64,000 nt of DNA from Mucilaginibacter daejeonensis (GTDB lineage: Bacteria > Bacteroidota > Bacteroidia > Sphingobacteriales > Sphingobacteriaceae), in assembly GCF_020783335.1 (NCBI RefSeq), contig NZ_CP086068.1:2108001-2172000 (forward strand), in the 5' to 3' direction. The position numbers were made by a program, and so were the translations under genes. Positions 1-8,004 of this stretch are shown in pieces. Position 1 is the first letter of the stretch. Each line of letters starts with the position of its first letter. The notes beneath the pieces were generated by a model. The model had not been told where the DNA came from. It did no database searches and worked only from the letters and a program-made list of their open reading frames with translations.

Positions 1-546
1 TGTTGCTATGATACAGGGAATAAAGATATCCGTTGGATCGTGTGAACCCAATATAGCTCGCTGGGCAATAATGCTTATGGGTAATATGGTCAACCCCGAG
101 GCATGCAGCACCATAAAAAGGATCTGTGCATTGGAGGCGGTGTCTTTTTGAGGATTAAGCTCCTGTAGACCGGCCATGGCCTTGAGACCAAATGGTGTTG
201 CGGCATTATCAAGACCCAACAGATTAGTCGAAAAATTCATCATCATTTGGCCGGCGGCCGGATGGTTACGTGGCACTTCAGGGAACAAGCGTTGAAAGAA
301 GGGCCCCACGATGCGGGATAAGAAGTTGATTGCACCGGCCTTTTCGCCCACCCGCATGATGCCTAACCAAAAAGCCATGGTACCGGCCAAGGGTAGGGCA
401 ATGTCCATCACGGATGCTTTTGATGAATCGAATATGCCATCGATCAATACCTTAAAGATCTCGGTATCGCCAAGAAAGATCAGCTTGAAAAGCGCGATCA
501 CAAAGGCGATCACGAAAAAACTTATCCAAATGTAATTGAGTGCCAT
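1..546 (-). CDS. SpmA-like nucleoside-recognition (Gate) domain membrane protein, 3' end outside window
   Basis: The first 182 codons of a minus-strand gene are present; its C-terminus lies beyond base 1. The protein opens with a hydrophobic helix (residues about 4-23) and carries the segment NLLGLDNAATPFGLKAM at about residues 106-122, which matches the conserved NLLGLGNAATP core of SpmA-type Gate-domain proteins. In Bacteroidota the SpmA and SpmB halves are often one protein of about 400 residues, so a SpmB half probably follows outside the window. Family members are integral membrane proteins of unclear substrate; the spore name comes from Bacillus and need not apply here. The ATG at 544-546 follows the upstream secreted-protein gene by 20 bp, suggesting one transcript. 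Confidence 0.8.
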   Translation of the reverse strand, partial: MALNYIWISFFVIAFVIALFKLIFLGDTEIFKVLIDGIFDSSKASVMDIALPLAGTMAFWLGIMRVGEKAGAINFLSRIVGPFFQRLFPEVPRNHPAAGQMMMNFSTNLLGLDNAATPFGLKAMAGLQELNPQKDTASNAQILFMVLHASGLTILPISIIAQRAILGSHDPTDIFIPCIIAT

Positions 547-566
547 AGCGGTGTGGTCGTGTCAGA

Positions 567-1055
567 TCAGTTATAAGTGGTGATGGCCTTGTCAGACACG
601 ATGCGGATATCGTGGTCGCGTTTAATAGGATTGTAAGGCATCTTATCGGTAGAGGTATAATAGATGTTGCCAAGATCCTTGACCTTGTAATTCAGTATGC
701 CAGAGCTTTCATCTTTGCTGAGCACAAAAGGCTCAATGGAATTGATGACCAGGTTCACCTGCTGTATCTCATCGGTGGCTATATATATGTACACCCGTCT
801 GCCATCGGCCCTGATCTCGACCTCCGATGTGCTGCCACCTGGCAGGCTTAGTTCATATTTGATACTCCCGGTAGTTTTGGTACCAATGGCTTTTTTGTTT
901 TTTGATATGTAGCCCTTAGAGAGCATGAATTGGTCATCATGTTGAAGGTTGTTGGTGATCAGGTATACCATATCGTCATATGAGATCAGTTTTTGCTGCG
1001 CCTTGCAGGCCAAAGCGGTGAGGCAAAACATGGATATGGCAAGTATTCGTCGCAT
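567..1055 (-). CDS. secreted hypothetical protein
   Basis: 162 residues. I chose the ATG at 1053-1055 because it places a clean N-terminal signal sequence (MRRILAISMFCLTALACKAQ) at the start; an upstream in-frame start at 1103 would put 16 polar residues before it. Cleavage after the AQ motif, common in Bacteroidota, is likely; the cysteine at residue 17 is not in a strict lipobox. The mature part is about 140 residues, mixed charge, with no cysteines and several beta-strand-like stretches. I do not recognise the family. It lies 20 bp upstream of the SpmA-like gene and is probably co-transcribed. The 112 bp on its other side separate it from the divergent osmC-like gene. Confidence 0.7.
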   Translation of the reverse strand: MRRILAISMFCLTALACKAQQKLISYDDMVYLITNNLQHDDQFMLSKGYISKNKKAIGTKTTGSIKYELSLPGGSTSEVEIRADGRRVYIYIATDEIQQVNLVINSIEPFVLSKDESSGILNYKVKDLGNIYYTSTDKMPYNPIKRDHDIRIVSDKAITTYN

Positions 1056-1167
1056 GGTTCGGTGTTGTATGATCAAGTACGGTACAGGTGTTAAAACTAT
1101 CATTTTTATGGTCTGTAAACAAAAAATTCAGTTCAAAATAATACATTAGCAAAGTTTACTAAAGCAT

Positions 1168-1605
1168 ATGCCTAACATAGAACTAAAACGTGTAAGCGCC
1201 GATTACGGCTTTGAAGCGACAGACGAGAACGGTCATACCGTGCGAATGGATACCAGCCCCGAGACCGGCGGGCAAAACTTTGGCGTTAGGCCCATGCAAA
1301 TGTTATTGATGGGTTTGGGCGGATGCTCGGCCATTGATGTGATCAGCATACTCAAAAAGCAGCGTCAAGAAGTACTGGACTATAGCATGAAGATCAGTGG
1401 TGATCGTGAGGCTGGCGTTGAACCTTCGCTTTGGAAAGAAATAAATATAGAGTTCCATTTACAGGGAAATATCGATGAGGACAAGGCTAAGCGTGCCGTT
1501 GAACTTTCGATAGGTAAATACTGTTCAGTGTCGGCCACGCTTGAAAAAGCAGGTGCTAAGGTCAACTGGCAAGTATTCATTCACTCTGGCCCTGGATCAA
1601 AATAA
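1168..1605 (+). CDS. OsmC family protein (YhfA-like peroxiredoxin)
   Basis: 145 residues, the usual size for the family. OsmC/Ohr proteins reduce organic hydroperoxides with two cysteines; both are present here, Cys53 in the motif LMGLGGCSAIDV and Cys119 in KYCSVSATLEK. The spacing fits the YhfA/OsmC branch better than Ohr. It is cytoplasmic with no signal sequence. The stop is 6 bp before metZ, so the two are almost certainly one operon, linking a thiol peroxidase to sulfur amino acid synthesis. The reductant partner cannot be told from sequence. Confidence 0.88.
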   Translation: MPNIELKRVSADYGFEATDENGHTVRMDTSPETGGQNFGVRPMQMLLMGLGGCSAIDVISILKKQRQEVLDYSMKISGDREAGVEPSLWKEINIEFHLQGNIDEDKAKRAVELSIGKYCSVSATLEKAGAKVNWQVFIHSGPGSK

Positions 1606-1611
1606 CTACTA

Positions 1612-2793
1612 ATGTCAACTGATAATTTACACCCTTTAAGTAAGGCGATACGCATACGCGCCGAGAAAACGTTACAGAACGAGCACTCGTCGCCATTATA
1701 CCTGACCAGCAGCTTCACCTTTGATGAGGCCGAGGCCATGCGTGCCGCATTTGCCGACGAGACCGACGATAATATATATAGCCGTTTCAGCAACCCAACG
1801 GTAGATGAGTTCATTGCCAAGATGTGCGCCTTAGAGAACGCAGATGCAGGCTTTGCTACCTCTACTGGTATGAGCGCGGTATTTTCATCAATATTCGCAT
1901 TATTGCAACAAGGTGACCACCTGTTGTGCTGTAGTTCGGTTTTCGGCAGCACGTTCACCGTCGTGACCAAGTTCCTGCCTAAGTATGGCATCACCTGTAC
2001 GCTGGTCGATGCCAATGACAAGGACGCATGGGAGGCCGCTGTACAGCCTAACACTAAAATGGTGTACCTGGAAACGCCTACTAATCCTCAGCTCGAGGTG
2101 ATCGACCTGGAATGGGCCGGCCAATTCAGTAAAAAGCATAACCTTATCTTGAACGTTGATAATTGCTTTGCAACACCCCTGATACAGCGCCCTACCGATT
2201 TTGGCGCCGATTTGGTGGTACATTCGGCCACTAAATGGATCGATGGACAAGGACGTGTGATGGGTGGCGTTATCGTTGGCAGGGCCGACCTGATCAAAGA
2301 GATATACCTGTTCTGCCGTAATACCGGTCCGTCATTGTCGCCTTTCAACGCCTGGGTACTAAGTAAAAGCCTTGAAACGCTTGACGTGCGTATGCAGCGC
2401 CATTGCCAGAACGCATTGAAAGTAGCCGAGACCTTACAAAGCGACCCTAACGTGAATTGGGTAAAATATCCATTCCTGGAAACGCACCCACAGTACGCTA
2501 TAGCCAAAAAGCAAATGGCTTTGGGTGGGGGTATCCTTTGTTTCGAGATCAAGGGCGGTTTGGAAGCTGGACGTAAGTTTCTGGATAACCTGCAAATGTT
2601 GTCGGTGACCGCCAACTTGGGCGATTCACGCAGTATCGCATCCCACCCGGCAAGTACCACACATTCTAAATTGACCGATGAACAACGTGCGGCTGTGGGC
2701 ATCACACCGGGCCTGATCCGTATATCGACCGGGCTGGAGCATGTGGATGATATCATTGCCGACATCAAACAGGCACTCGAAAAAAGTATCTAA
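1612..2793 (+). CDS. metZ: O-succinylhomoserine sulfhydrylase (trans-sulfuration PLP enzyme)
   Basis: 393 residues, full length for the Cys/Met metabolism PLP family. The PLP lysine is Lys208 in HSATKWIDGQGRVMGG; the GQGRVMGG run after it is typical of MetZ rather than cystathionine gamma-lyase. Other family marks are YSRFSNPT (57-63), the ATSTGMSAV phosphate-binding region (82-90) and the C-terminal SIASHPASTTHSKL substrate-carboxylate segment. It would make homocysteine from O-succinyl- or O-acetylhomoserine and sulfide, in the cytoplasm. It follows the osmC-like gene by 6 bp. Activity toward O-acetylhomoserine (MetY-like) cannot be excluded. Confidence 0.88.
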   Translation: MSTDNLHPLSKAIRIRAEKTLQNEHSSPLYLTSSFTFDEAEAMRAAFADETDDNIYSRFSNPTVDEFIAKMCALENADAGFATSTGMSAVFSSIFALLQQGDHLLCCSSVFGSTFTVVTKFLPKYGITCTLVDANDKDAWEAAVQPNTKMVYLETPTNPQLEVIDLEWAGQFSKKHNLILNVDNCFATPLIQRPTDFGADLVVHSATKWIDGQGRVMGGVIVGRADLIKEIYLFCRNTGPSLSPFNAWVLSKSLETLDVRMQRHCQNALKVAETLQSDPNVNWVKYPFLETHPQYAIAKKQMALGGGILCFEIKGGLEAGRKFLDNLQMLSVTANLGDSRSIASHPASTTHSKLTDEQRAAVGITPGLIRISTGLEHVDDIIADIKQALEKSI

Positions 2794-2814
2794 AACATTA
2801 TCGCATTGGCGGCC

Positions 2815-3657
2815 ATGGACCGTGGAGTACCTATACCAACGTTACACCTTTTTAGCAAGCTTGATCAGTTATTGATCGAGCTGCTGAAAGGGCTTTCTGC
2901 TGATGATTGGGATTCGCCCACTATATCGCCGCAATGGACAATAAAGGACATTGCCGCCCACTTGCTTGACGGCAACCTGCGAACGCTGTCTATGATCCGT
3001 GATGGTTATCGTGGTGACCCGCCAACCAACGTGAACAACTATCGCGACCTGGTGAATTACCTTAATGACCTGAATACGATCTGGGTGCTGGCCTATAAAA
3101 GGATCAGTCCGAAGATTTTGATCGAGCAATTGGAGAGCACCGGTCGCGAGTACGTCGACTGCCTGCAACGTCTTGAGCCGTTCGAAACGGCTATGTTCCC
3201 GGTGGCTTGGGCAGGAGAGGAAGTGTCAGAGAACTGGTTCCATATCGCCCGGGAATATACCGAGAAGTGGCATCATCAGCAGCAGATCCGTGAAGCACTG
3301 GGGCTTCAACACCCACTAATGGCCCCCGAACTCTTACAGCCTTGCCTGGAAACATTCGTGAGAGCACTACCATATGCCTATCGTGATGTCAACGCTCCGA
3401 TAGGTACGATAATTAAGTTGGTGATCACTGGTGAGGGTGGTGGCACCTGGTTCGCCGAGAGAACCTATAATGACTGGCGCCTGGTCAAAAACCTATCTAA
3501 CGCACCTTCCGCAGCTACTGCCACCATAACTGATTCACTTGCCTGGAAACTTTTCACTAAAGCTTTGACGCCTCAGCAAGCACACGAAGCTATACAAGTT
3601 GAAGGTGAATCGTCGCTTATCGCACCACTTTTAAGTATGGTGGCTGTCATGGCTTGA
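2815..3657 (+). CDS. maleylpyruvate isomerase / DinB-fold family protein
   Basis: 280 residues from the ATG at 2815; a TTG at 2806 is in frame but adds only three residues. The N-terminal 150 residues resemble the MDMPI_N/DinB four-helix fold, with WTIKDIAAHLLDGNLRTLSM carrying the first metal-ligand-like histidine and HIAREYTEKWHHQQQIREA the later histidine pair. The last 100 residues resemble the SCP2-like MDMPI C-terminal domain, ending in a hydrophobic tail. Relatives are metal-dependent, thiol-cofactor enzymes (mycothiol in actinobacteria); the thiol used here is unknown. It starts 21 bp after metZ and likely shares its transcript. The exact reaction is not predictable. Confidence 0.75.
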   Translation: MDRGVPIPTLHLFSKLDQLLIELLKGLSADDWDSPTISPQWTIKDIAAHLLDGNLRTLSMIRDGYRGDPPTNVNNYRDLVNYLNDLNTIWVLAYKRISPKILIEQLESTGREYVDCLQRLEPFETAMFPVAWAGEEVSENWFHIAREYTEKWHHQQQIREALGLQHPLMAPELLQPCLETFVRALPYAYRDVNAPIGTIIKLVITGEGGGTWFAERTYNDWRLVKNLSNAPSAATATITDSLAWKLFTKALTPQQAHEAIQVEGESSLIAPLLSMVAVMA

Positions 3658-3682
3658 TACACTATGTATCATTCTTGATACA
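3655..3682. repeat. alternating inverted 7-mers TGATACA / TGTATCA / TGATACA
   Basis: Three copies of one 7-mer in alternating orientation occupy 3655-3661, 3665-3671 and 3676-3682, the first overlapping the stop codon of the preceding gene. The middle copy can pair with either neighbour, giving two mutually exclusive short hairpins with 3- and 4-nt loops. There is no T-run, so a classical terminator is unlikely. An operator or an mRNA 3'-end structure are both possible. The remaining 229 bp up to the ompA-like gene show no gene. Confidence 0.4.
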
Positions 3683-3911
3683 TTATACTAATCATCATAT
3701 CTTAGTTCGCCTTTTGTTGTATCGCAGGATGATTCTGCTATGAACATCATTGTGAGGCGATTCCGTCAATTGTACAACTTTTGTGAATAACTCAGCTATA
3801 GCAGCTGTATGCGTGTCGACATATTTGGCATTGATGTTGAAAGCGAATGCGCGGACACAGGATAATTAAACTTAAAAGCTGCGCCCGTATATTTCACTTA
3901 AAATTACTTTT

Positions 3912-5243
3912 ATGAAAGTATCTTTAAAAAAACTTGGCCTTGTGCTTACAGGCCTCGGCATGAGTTCATCTCTTTTAGCCCAAACATCAGACAGCACTAA
4001 AAATTATGTTAAACCATTGTCAGGTACAGGTAGCTATCGCGTATGGTCTATCGGTATCCACGGTGGTATGACCTCATTGAACACTTTGTTTCAAGACAAG
4101 ACCGATTACATGACCGCTAACGAAAAGATCGGTTACGGTGGTTATGTGAAAGCACAAGTATTACACACTTTAGGTATCCAAGGTAACTTCTTTCGTGGTA
4201 CTCTACAGGGTTCAGGCCCACGTGTAGCTTCTTACTCTGCTCAACGCTTTAAAACAGACATCAATTATGCAGTTGACCTGGCCGCTGTATTCACTTTGGC
4301 CAACATCAACTGGAGCAACAGCCAGACCTACATTCAGCCTTACATAAGCGCGGGTGCTGGTAACATGGCCTTCAAATCTACCTTGACCACTGCCAGTGGT
4401 GCAGAGACCAAAGTTGGTACCGATAACACTTGGTACATCCCGGTTGGTGCAGGTTTCAAGATCAACTTAGGCCCGAGCGTGAACTTAGATCTGGGTTACC
4501 AAGTTAACTTTGTGAACACTGACGGTTTGGATCAGTATTACTTAGGCGATCACCGCGACAAGTTCGGCTACGCACACGCTGGTTTAGAGTTTAGCCTTGG
4601 TAGCACCAAGAAACCACAACTGGCTACCCACAACCCTGTTGCATCTATCCGCAACGAATACCTGATGGGCGAGCGCGCTTTACAGATCCAACTTGATCAG
4701 CAAAAAGCTGAGAACGCAAAATTGCGTACCGACCTGGATGCTATGAACGCTAACGTTGCTCGTTTGACCGCTGATAGCGATGGTGACGGTGTGTTAGACA
4801 TTAACGATAAATGCCCTGGTACTCCATCAGGCACTAAAGTAGACGGTTCAGGTTGCCCATTGGCTCCTCCAGTTACTAAAGTGATCGTTACTGAAGAGGA
4901 TAGAAGAGTAGTTAAGGACGCTATCAAGAATTTGGAGTTCGACCTGGGTAAAGCTACTATCCGCCCACGCTCATTCCCAAGCTTAGATCGCGTTGCTCAA
5001 TTACTGATCGACAAGAACTTTAGCTTGAAATTGGCTGGTCATACTGACAACACTGGTTCTGCAGAGCTGAACATGCGTTTATCAAAAGATCGTGCTGAAT
5101 CTATAAAAGCTTACTTAGTAGAAAAAGGTGCTAATGCATCACGCATCGAAGCTGTAGGTTATGGTATGACCCAACCTATCGCTACCAACAAGACCGCTGC
5201 TGGCCGTCAGGCTAACCGTCGTGTCGAGTTCACGCTTTATTAA
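3912..5243 (+). CDS. OmpA family outer membrane protein with TSP type-3 linker
   Basis: 443 residues. Residues 1-24 are a signal peptide ending LLAQ. Residues about 40-240 are aromatic-rich alternating strands of an outer membrane beta-barrel. A short coiled segment follows, then a calcium-binding thrombospondin type-3 motif (DSDGDGVLDINDKCPG, about 289-304). Residues about 335-443 form the OmpA-like peptidoglycan-binding domain, with GHTDNTGSAELN and the terminal NRRVEFTLY supplying the conserved Asp and Arg for diaminopimelate binding. It would anchor the outer membrane to the cell wall. It is monocistronic, ending at a strong hairpin terminator. Confidence 0.92.
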   Translation: MKVSLKKLGLVLTGLGMSSSLLAQTSDSTKNYVKPLSGTGSYRVWSIGIHGGMTSLNTLFQDKTDYMTANEKIGYGGYVKAQVLHTLGIQGNFFRGTLQGSGPRVASYSAQRFKTDINYAVDLAAVFTLANINWSNSQTYIQPYISAGAGNMAFKSTLTTASGAETKVGTDNTWYIPVGAGFKINLGPSVNLDLGYQVNFVNTDGLDQYYLGDHRDKFGYAHAGLEFSLGSTKKPQLATHNPVASIRNEYLMGERALQIQLDQQKAENAKLRTDLDAMNANVARLTADSDGDGVLDINDKCPGTPSGTKVDGSGCPLAPPVTKVIVTEEDRRVVKDAIKNLEFDLGKATIRPRSFPSLDRVAQLLIDKNFSLKLAGHTDNTGSAELNMRLSKDRAESIKAYLVEKGANASRIEAVGYGMTQPIATNKTAAGRQANRRVEFTLY

Positions 5244-5266
5244 TAGCAAGGCGATCGATATATAGC

Positions 5267-5296
5267 AAAGCCCGGTGATCATCACCGGGCTTTCTT
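5267..5296 (+). terminator. intrinsic terminator of the ompA-like gene
   Basis: A near-perfect dyad, AAAGCCCGGTGA paired with TCACCGGGCTTT at 5267-5293, is followed by a T-rich stretch (TTTCTTGTTTT). It lies 24 bp after the stop codon. Confidence 0.85.
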
Positions 5297-5390
5297 GTTT
5301 TATTGCTTTCGGTAAAAGCACAAAAGGGTGCCGTTGTATAATCCATCACCAAGTATGAACGTTATATCAGTACATCAAACATGCACACTC

Positions 5391-6146
5391 ATGAATAAAT
5401 GTAAAAGATCATTAAGGCTTATCGCTACGGTCGCCATCGCATCTATAGCAGGTTTTCAAGCCAAGGCCCAACAGTCGGTCGACCTGATCATGGACAATTT
5501 CACCAGCTCGGTGATATCGCAGACCAATGTGCAGTTGTCCAACATCGCCATCAGGAGTGCGATGCGTAACGCAAATGCTAAAAAGGCCGTTAGAGGATCA
5601 GCATCAGCTCCTGTAACCAAGGTGAATTTAGCTTACACGCCGACCAAAGACCTTCAGGACAGAACTTTTCAGGAATTGGTAACCAAGTTGAAAACGCGTG
5701 ATGCCAATGCGGCCAGCGCGGTAAACAACGCATTGGGTGCCGGTAGGGCCAGCTACGATCAACTTTTTGGTCAAATGGTGAAGGAGTCGGGTCTTCCCGC
5801 TAACAATGCTGCCACCGCTATGGCAGCTTACCTCGAGATAGCTTATGCCATAGTCAATAATGTGACCGACCAAAGCAGCATCACGCCAGCCATGGACAAA
5901 GCATTACAACGGCAGACCGCTACTTTACTCAACAAAAACACTGCTCTCACCTCGCCAACTGCAGTAGCTCAATTAGGCGAACAGTTAAAGCTGCAAGCAG
6001 TGGTTCTGTATCTTGGCTGGCAAAGCACGCTTAAGAACGGACAGTTCGCGCAATTTCGTAGCAATATCGATCAGCAGTTCAAAGGGATGGGGTTCGATCT
6101 GAGCAAAGTATCCCTTACCGCTCAAGGGTTTAAGAAGAAAGCATAG
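5391..6146 (+). CDS. secreted alpha-helical hypothetical protein (possibly DUF6683-like)
   Basis: 251 residues from the ATG at 5391; an in-frame GTG at 5328 is rejected because it would put 21 residues ahead of the signal sequence. The signal peptide is about residues 1-27, ending FQAKAQ. The mature part is helical and Ala/Asn/Gln-rich without cysteines. Its organisation (LAYTPTKDLQDRTFQELV, then an alternating small-residue helix, then AAMAAYLEIAYAIVNN) reminds me of the DUF6683 family of secreted proteins, but I cannot confirm that. Its role is unknown. It is flanked by terminators on both sides, so it is probably expressed alone. Confidence 0.7.
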   Translation: MNKCKRSLRLIATVAIASIAGFQAKAQQSVDLIMDNFTSSVISQTNVQLSNIAIRSAMRNANAKKAVRGSASAPVTKVNLAYTPTKDLQDRTFQELVTKLKTRDANAASAVNNALGAGRASYDQLFGQMVKESGLPANNAATAMAAYLEIAYAIVNNVTDQSSITPAMDKALQRQTATLLNKNTALTSPTAVAQLGEQLKLQAVVLYLGWQSTLKNGQFAQFRSNIDQQFKGMGFDLSKVSLTAQGFKKKA

Positions 6147-6158
6147 ATCATTGAACTG

Positions 6159-6190
6159 AAAAAGGTAAGCTATCAAGCTTACCTTTTTTT
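6159..6190 (+). terminator. intrinsic terminator after the secreted hypothetical gene
   Basis: AAAGGTAAGC (6161-6170), a 6-nt loop and GCTTACCTTT (6177-6186) form a 10-bp stem followed by a run of seven T. A-residues on the 5' side mean it could also serve the convergent flavin reductase gene, whose stop is at 6232. Confidence 0.85.
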
Positions 6191-6231
6191 CTGTCGGTCA
6201 GTTCTTTTAGGTAAAGATCGATGCTACTGTA

Positions 6232-6879
6232 TTAATGGTCGTCTTCCCCGATCAAGCTTTTTACAGGCTTGTCAGGTTTCGCATAAGTCAAACGGTCTAA
6301 AAGCCGAGGTTGAAAATAACCGTCCAGTCCCGAGCCAGCAAGGCTGTTCGCTATAACATGGTCAATGGAACCGTCCTCGCCAACAACGTTATCGTTGATG
6401 ATCACGTGCACCACCTTTCCGATCACCAAGGTGGTGCCGTTAAGCTCTATATCAATGATCTGTGCGACTTCCAAGCCGATCTTGATGAAGGAACTGGCGA
6501 CGAATGGCGCTTTGTGATCTTCGTGGTAATATTCTTCCAGGCCACATTGCTCAAATTCCGACACGCCCGATGGATAGCTTGCACTGGTCTGGTGTGCTTC
6601 GCGGTAATGGTCGGCTGTTACGTTGTTAAGCGTGTATGACCGGGTATCACGAATGTTGCACAGGCTGTCATTGTTGGGGCGGGGTGGCCTCATGATCATG
6701 CCCAACAAGGCTGGGTTAGATCCCATATGAAACACCGAGCTCACGATGCAAACGTTCGGTCGCCCATTAGCACTGATCGTGCCTAATAAGTTCAAGGGCT
6801 TGTAGCCGGTGATGCTGTTCATCAGTGCTGTGCGTTGCGCTTTGTCCATTCCGGCTATCTGCTGGTCGTTCAGTACCAT
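6232..6879 (-). CDS. flavin reductase family protein (FMN-binding split barrel)
   Basis: 215 residues, full length for the flavin reductase-like FMN-binding family. Recognisable segments are NLLGTISANGRPNVCIVSSV near the N-terminus (FMN-site strand pair), GMIMRPPRPNNDSLCNIRDT, and FIKIGLEVAQIIDIELNGTT later, as in related proteins that replace flavodoxin-like reductases. It would use FMN with NAD(P)H in the cytoplasm. It starts 1 bp after the stop of the SDR gene, so the pair is one operon. The substrate of the pair is unknown. Confidence 0.8.
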   Translation of the reverse strand: MVLNDQQIAGMDKAQRTALMNSITGYKPLNLLGTISANGRPNVCIVSSVFHMGSNPALLGMIMRPPRPNNDSLCNIRDTRSYTLNNVTADHYREAHQTSASYPSGVSEFEQCGLEEYYHEDHKAPFVASSFIKIGLEVAQIIDIELNGTTLVIGKVVHVIINDNVVGEDGSIDHVIANSLAGSGLDGYFQPRLLDRLTYAKPDKPVKSLIGEDDH

Positions 6880-6880
6880 G

Positions 6881-7597
6881 TTAAAACATTCTTAATTTGC
6901 CCATGCCGCCGTCTACAGCCAGTGTTTGGCCGGTGATCCAACTTGAATCATCAGAAAGCAGGAACTGTATCGCGCTACTAATATCATGCGGCTGTCCGTA
7001 ACGGCCAAGCGGGTGCCTCTTGCCAGACGCCTCTTTTTTATCGTCGCTGTTCAGCAGGTTGGAGGCCAGCGGCGTGTCGGTAAGTGACGGTGCTACCACG
7101 TTCACACGGATCTGTTGGCTGGCCAATTCGGCGGCCAAGGCTATCGCAAATCCTTCCAAAGCACCTTTTGCTGTGGCGATGCTGGTATGGTAGGGCATAC
7201 CTGTGTTGGCCGCAACCGAGCTGATGAACACCACCGATGAGCCGCCCGCCGCTTTGAGCTGACGCACTACGGGCCGGGTGATACGTATCGCGCCAAGAGC
7301 GTTTATCTCAAGATCGTTCATAAGGTCGTTATCGCTTACACGGGCAAACGGTTTCAGGTTGATGCTGCCGGCGCAGTATACTAATCCATGCAACTGTTCA
7401 GGCAAAAAGCTATTGATATCGGCAATATCCTTGGTGGGGTCAGCTTCCAAAAATTCGATGCCTTCGGGCCAGTTGTCTGAACGTTTTCGGGATATGGCGT
7501 ATACTTTAGCGCCTTGTTCAGTAAGCGAAGTGATCAGCGAAGAAGCGATAGATGATGACGCACCAGCCACAAGATAATTTTTACCGTTAAGATCCAT
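6881..7597 (-). CDS. atypical short-chain dehydrogenase/reductase-like protein
   Basis: 238 residues with the length and order of a classical SDR: nucleotide-binding N-terminus, an LVYCAGSIN segment equivalent to NNAG (72-80), VFISSVAA with the catalytic-position serine (Ser126/127), and APSLTDTPLA near the C-terminal third, ending in the usual AVDGG. Two key motifs are altered. The glycine motif TGxxxGIG reads AGASSSIA (11-18). The residue four before the active-site lysine (Lys144 in SIATAKGAL) is Ile140, not Tyr; a tyrosine lies eight before, at 136. It may use different chemistry or a shifted tyrosine. It is first in a two-gene operon with the flavin reductase. Confidence 0.8.
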   Translation of the reverse strand: MDLNGKNYLVAGASSSIASSLITSLTEQGAKVYAISRKRSDNWPEGIEFLEADPTKDIADINSFLPEQLHGLVYCAGSINLKPFARVSDNDLMNDLEINALGAIRITRPVVRQLKAAGGSSVVFISSVAANTGMPYHTSIATAKGALEGFAIALAAELASQQIRVNVVAPSLTDTPLASNLLNSDDKKEASGKRHPLGRYGQPHDISSAIQFLLSDDSSWITGQTLAVDGGMGKLRMF

Positions 7598-8004
7598 TGT
7601 AAATGTTATTTAAGCAGTGTCCGTTGCAAGCGCCCGGTCATGACATTTGCTTGCTTGATACACCAATTCCTAAAGGCGGTTGACCGCTAATTGTTTCAGT
7701 AGAGATAAGGTTTATATACAGGCAGCTTTATAAACTTTATCAGCAATTTGACAACTACATCGAGCATGCTGTCTCAAGATCCAAACTTCATTAATCGTAT
7801 CAATACACAGGTTCCGGCTCGTTAGGGAAAAGGTAAATCTCTGTTTATCAATCGTATGTCAATATATTCTCTTTGCGATTTTAGCGTATCATACACCGAT
7901 CAACTCATGGCTTCTTGATCATTTCTGCGTCTCATCGAGGTATTTAGTGACCATTATTTTTATAGTTTTGATAATTCCAACCCTTTATATTACGCTTATC
8001 TGCT
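7598..8004. other. 407-bp divergent intergenic region without a gene
   Basis: This stretch lies between the minus-strand SDR gene and the plus-strand GH2 gene and must carry both promoters. No reading frame of note was seen. It is AT-rich, with scattered ATCAATACA/TTGATACA-like words, and has a TAnnTTTG box near its right end. I saw no riboswitch-like or tRNA structure. Confidence 0.5.
7963..7970 (+). promoter_or_regulatory. candidate -7 promoter box for the GH2 gene
   Basis: TAGTTTTG matches the Bacteroidota -7 consensus TAnnTTTG, 34 bp before the ATG. No matching TTG box at the expected upstream distance was seen. Confidence 0.4.

Noticed and set aside
2088..2768. A 226-codon minus-strand frame inside metZ
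   Set aside because: It is a shadow of the PLP enzyme, which has all its family motifs; the reversed protein is cysteine- and proline-rich without a known pattern.
5328..5390. GTG start upstream of the secreted alpha-helical protein
   Set aside because: It would put 21 extra residues before the signal peptide; the ATG at 5391 gives a standard one.
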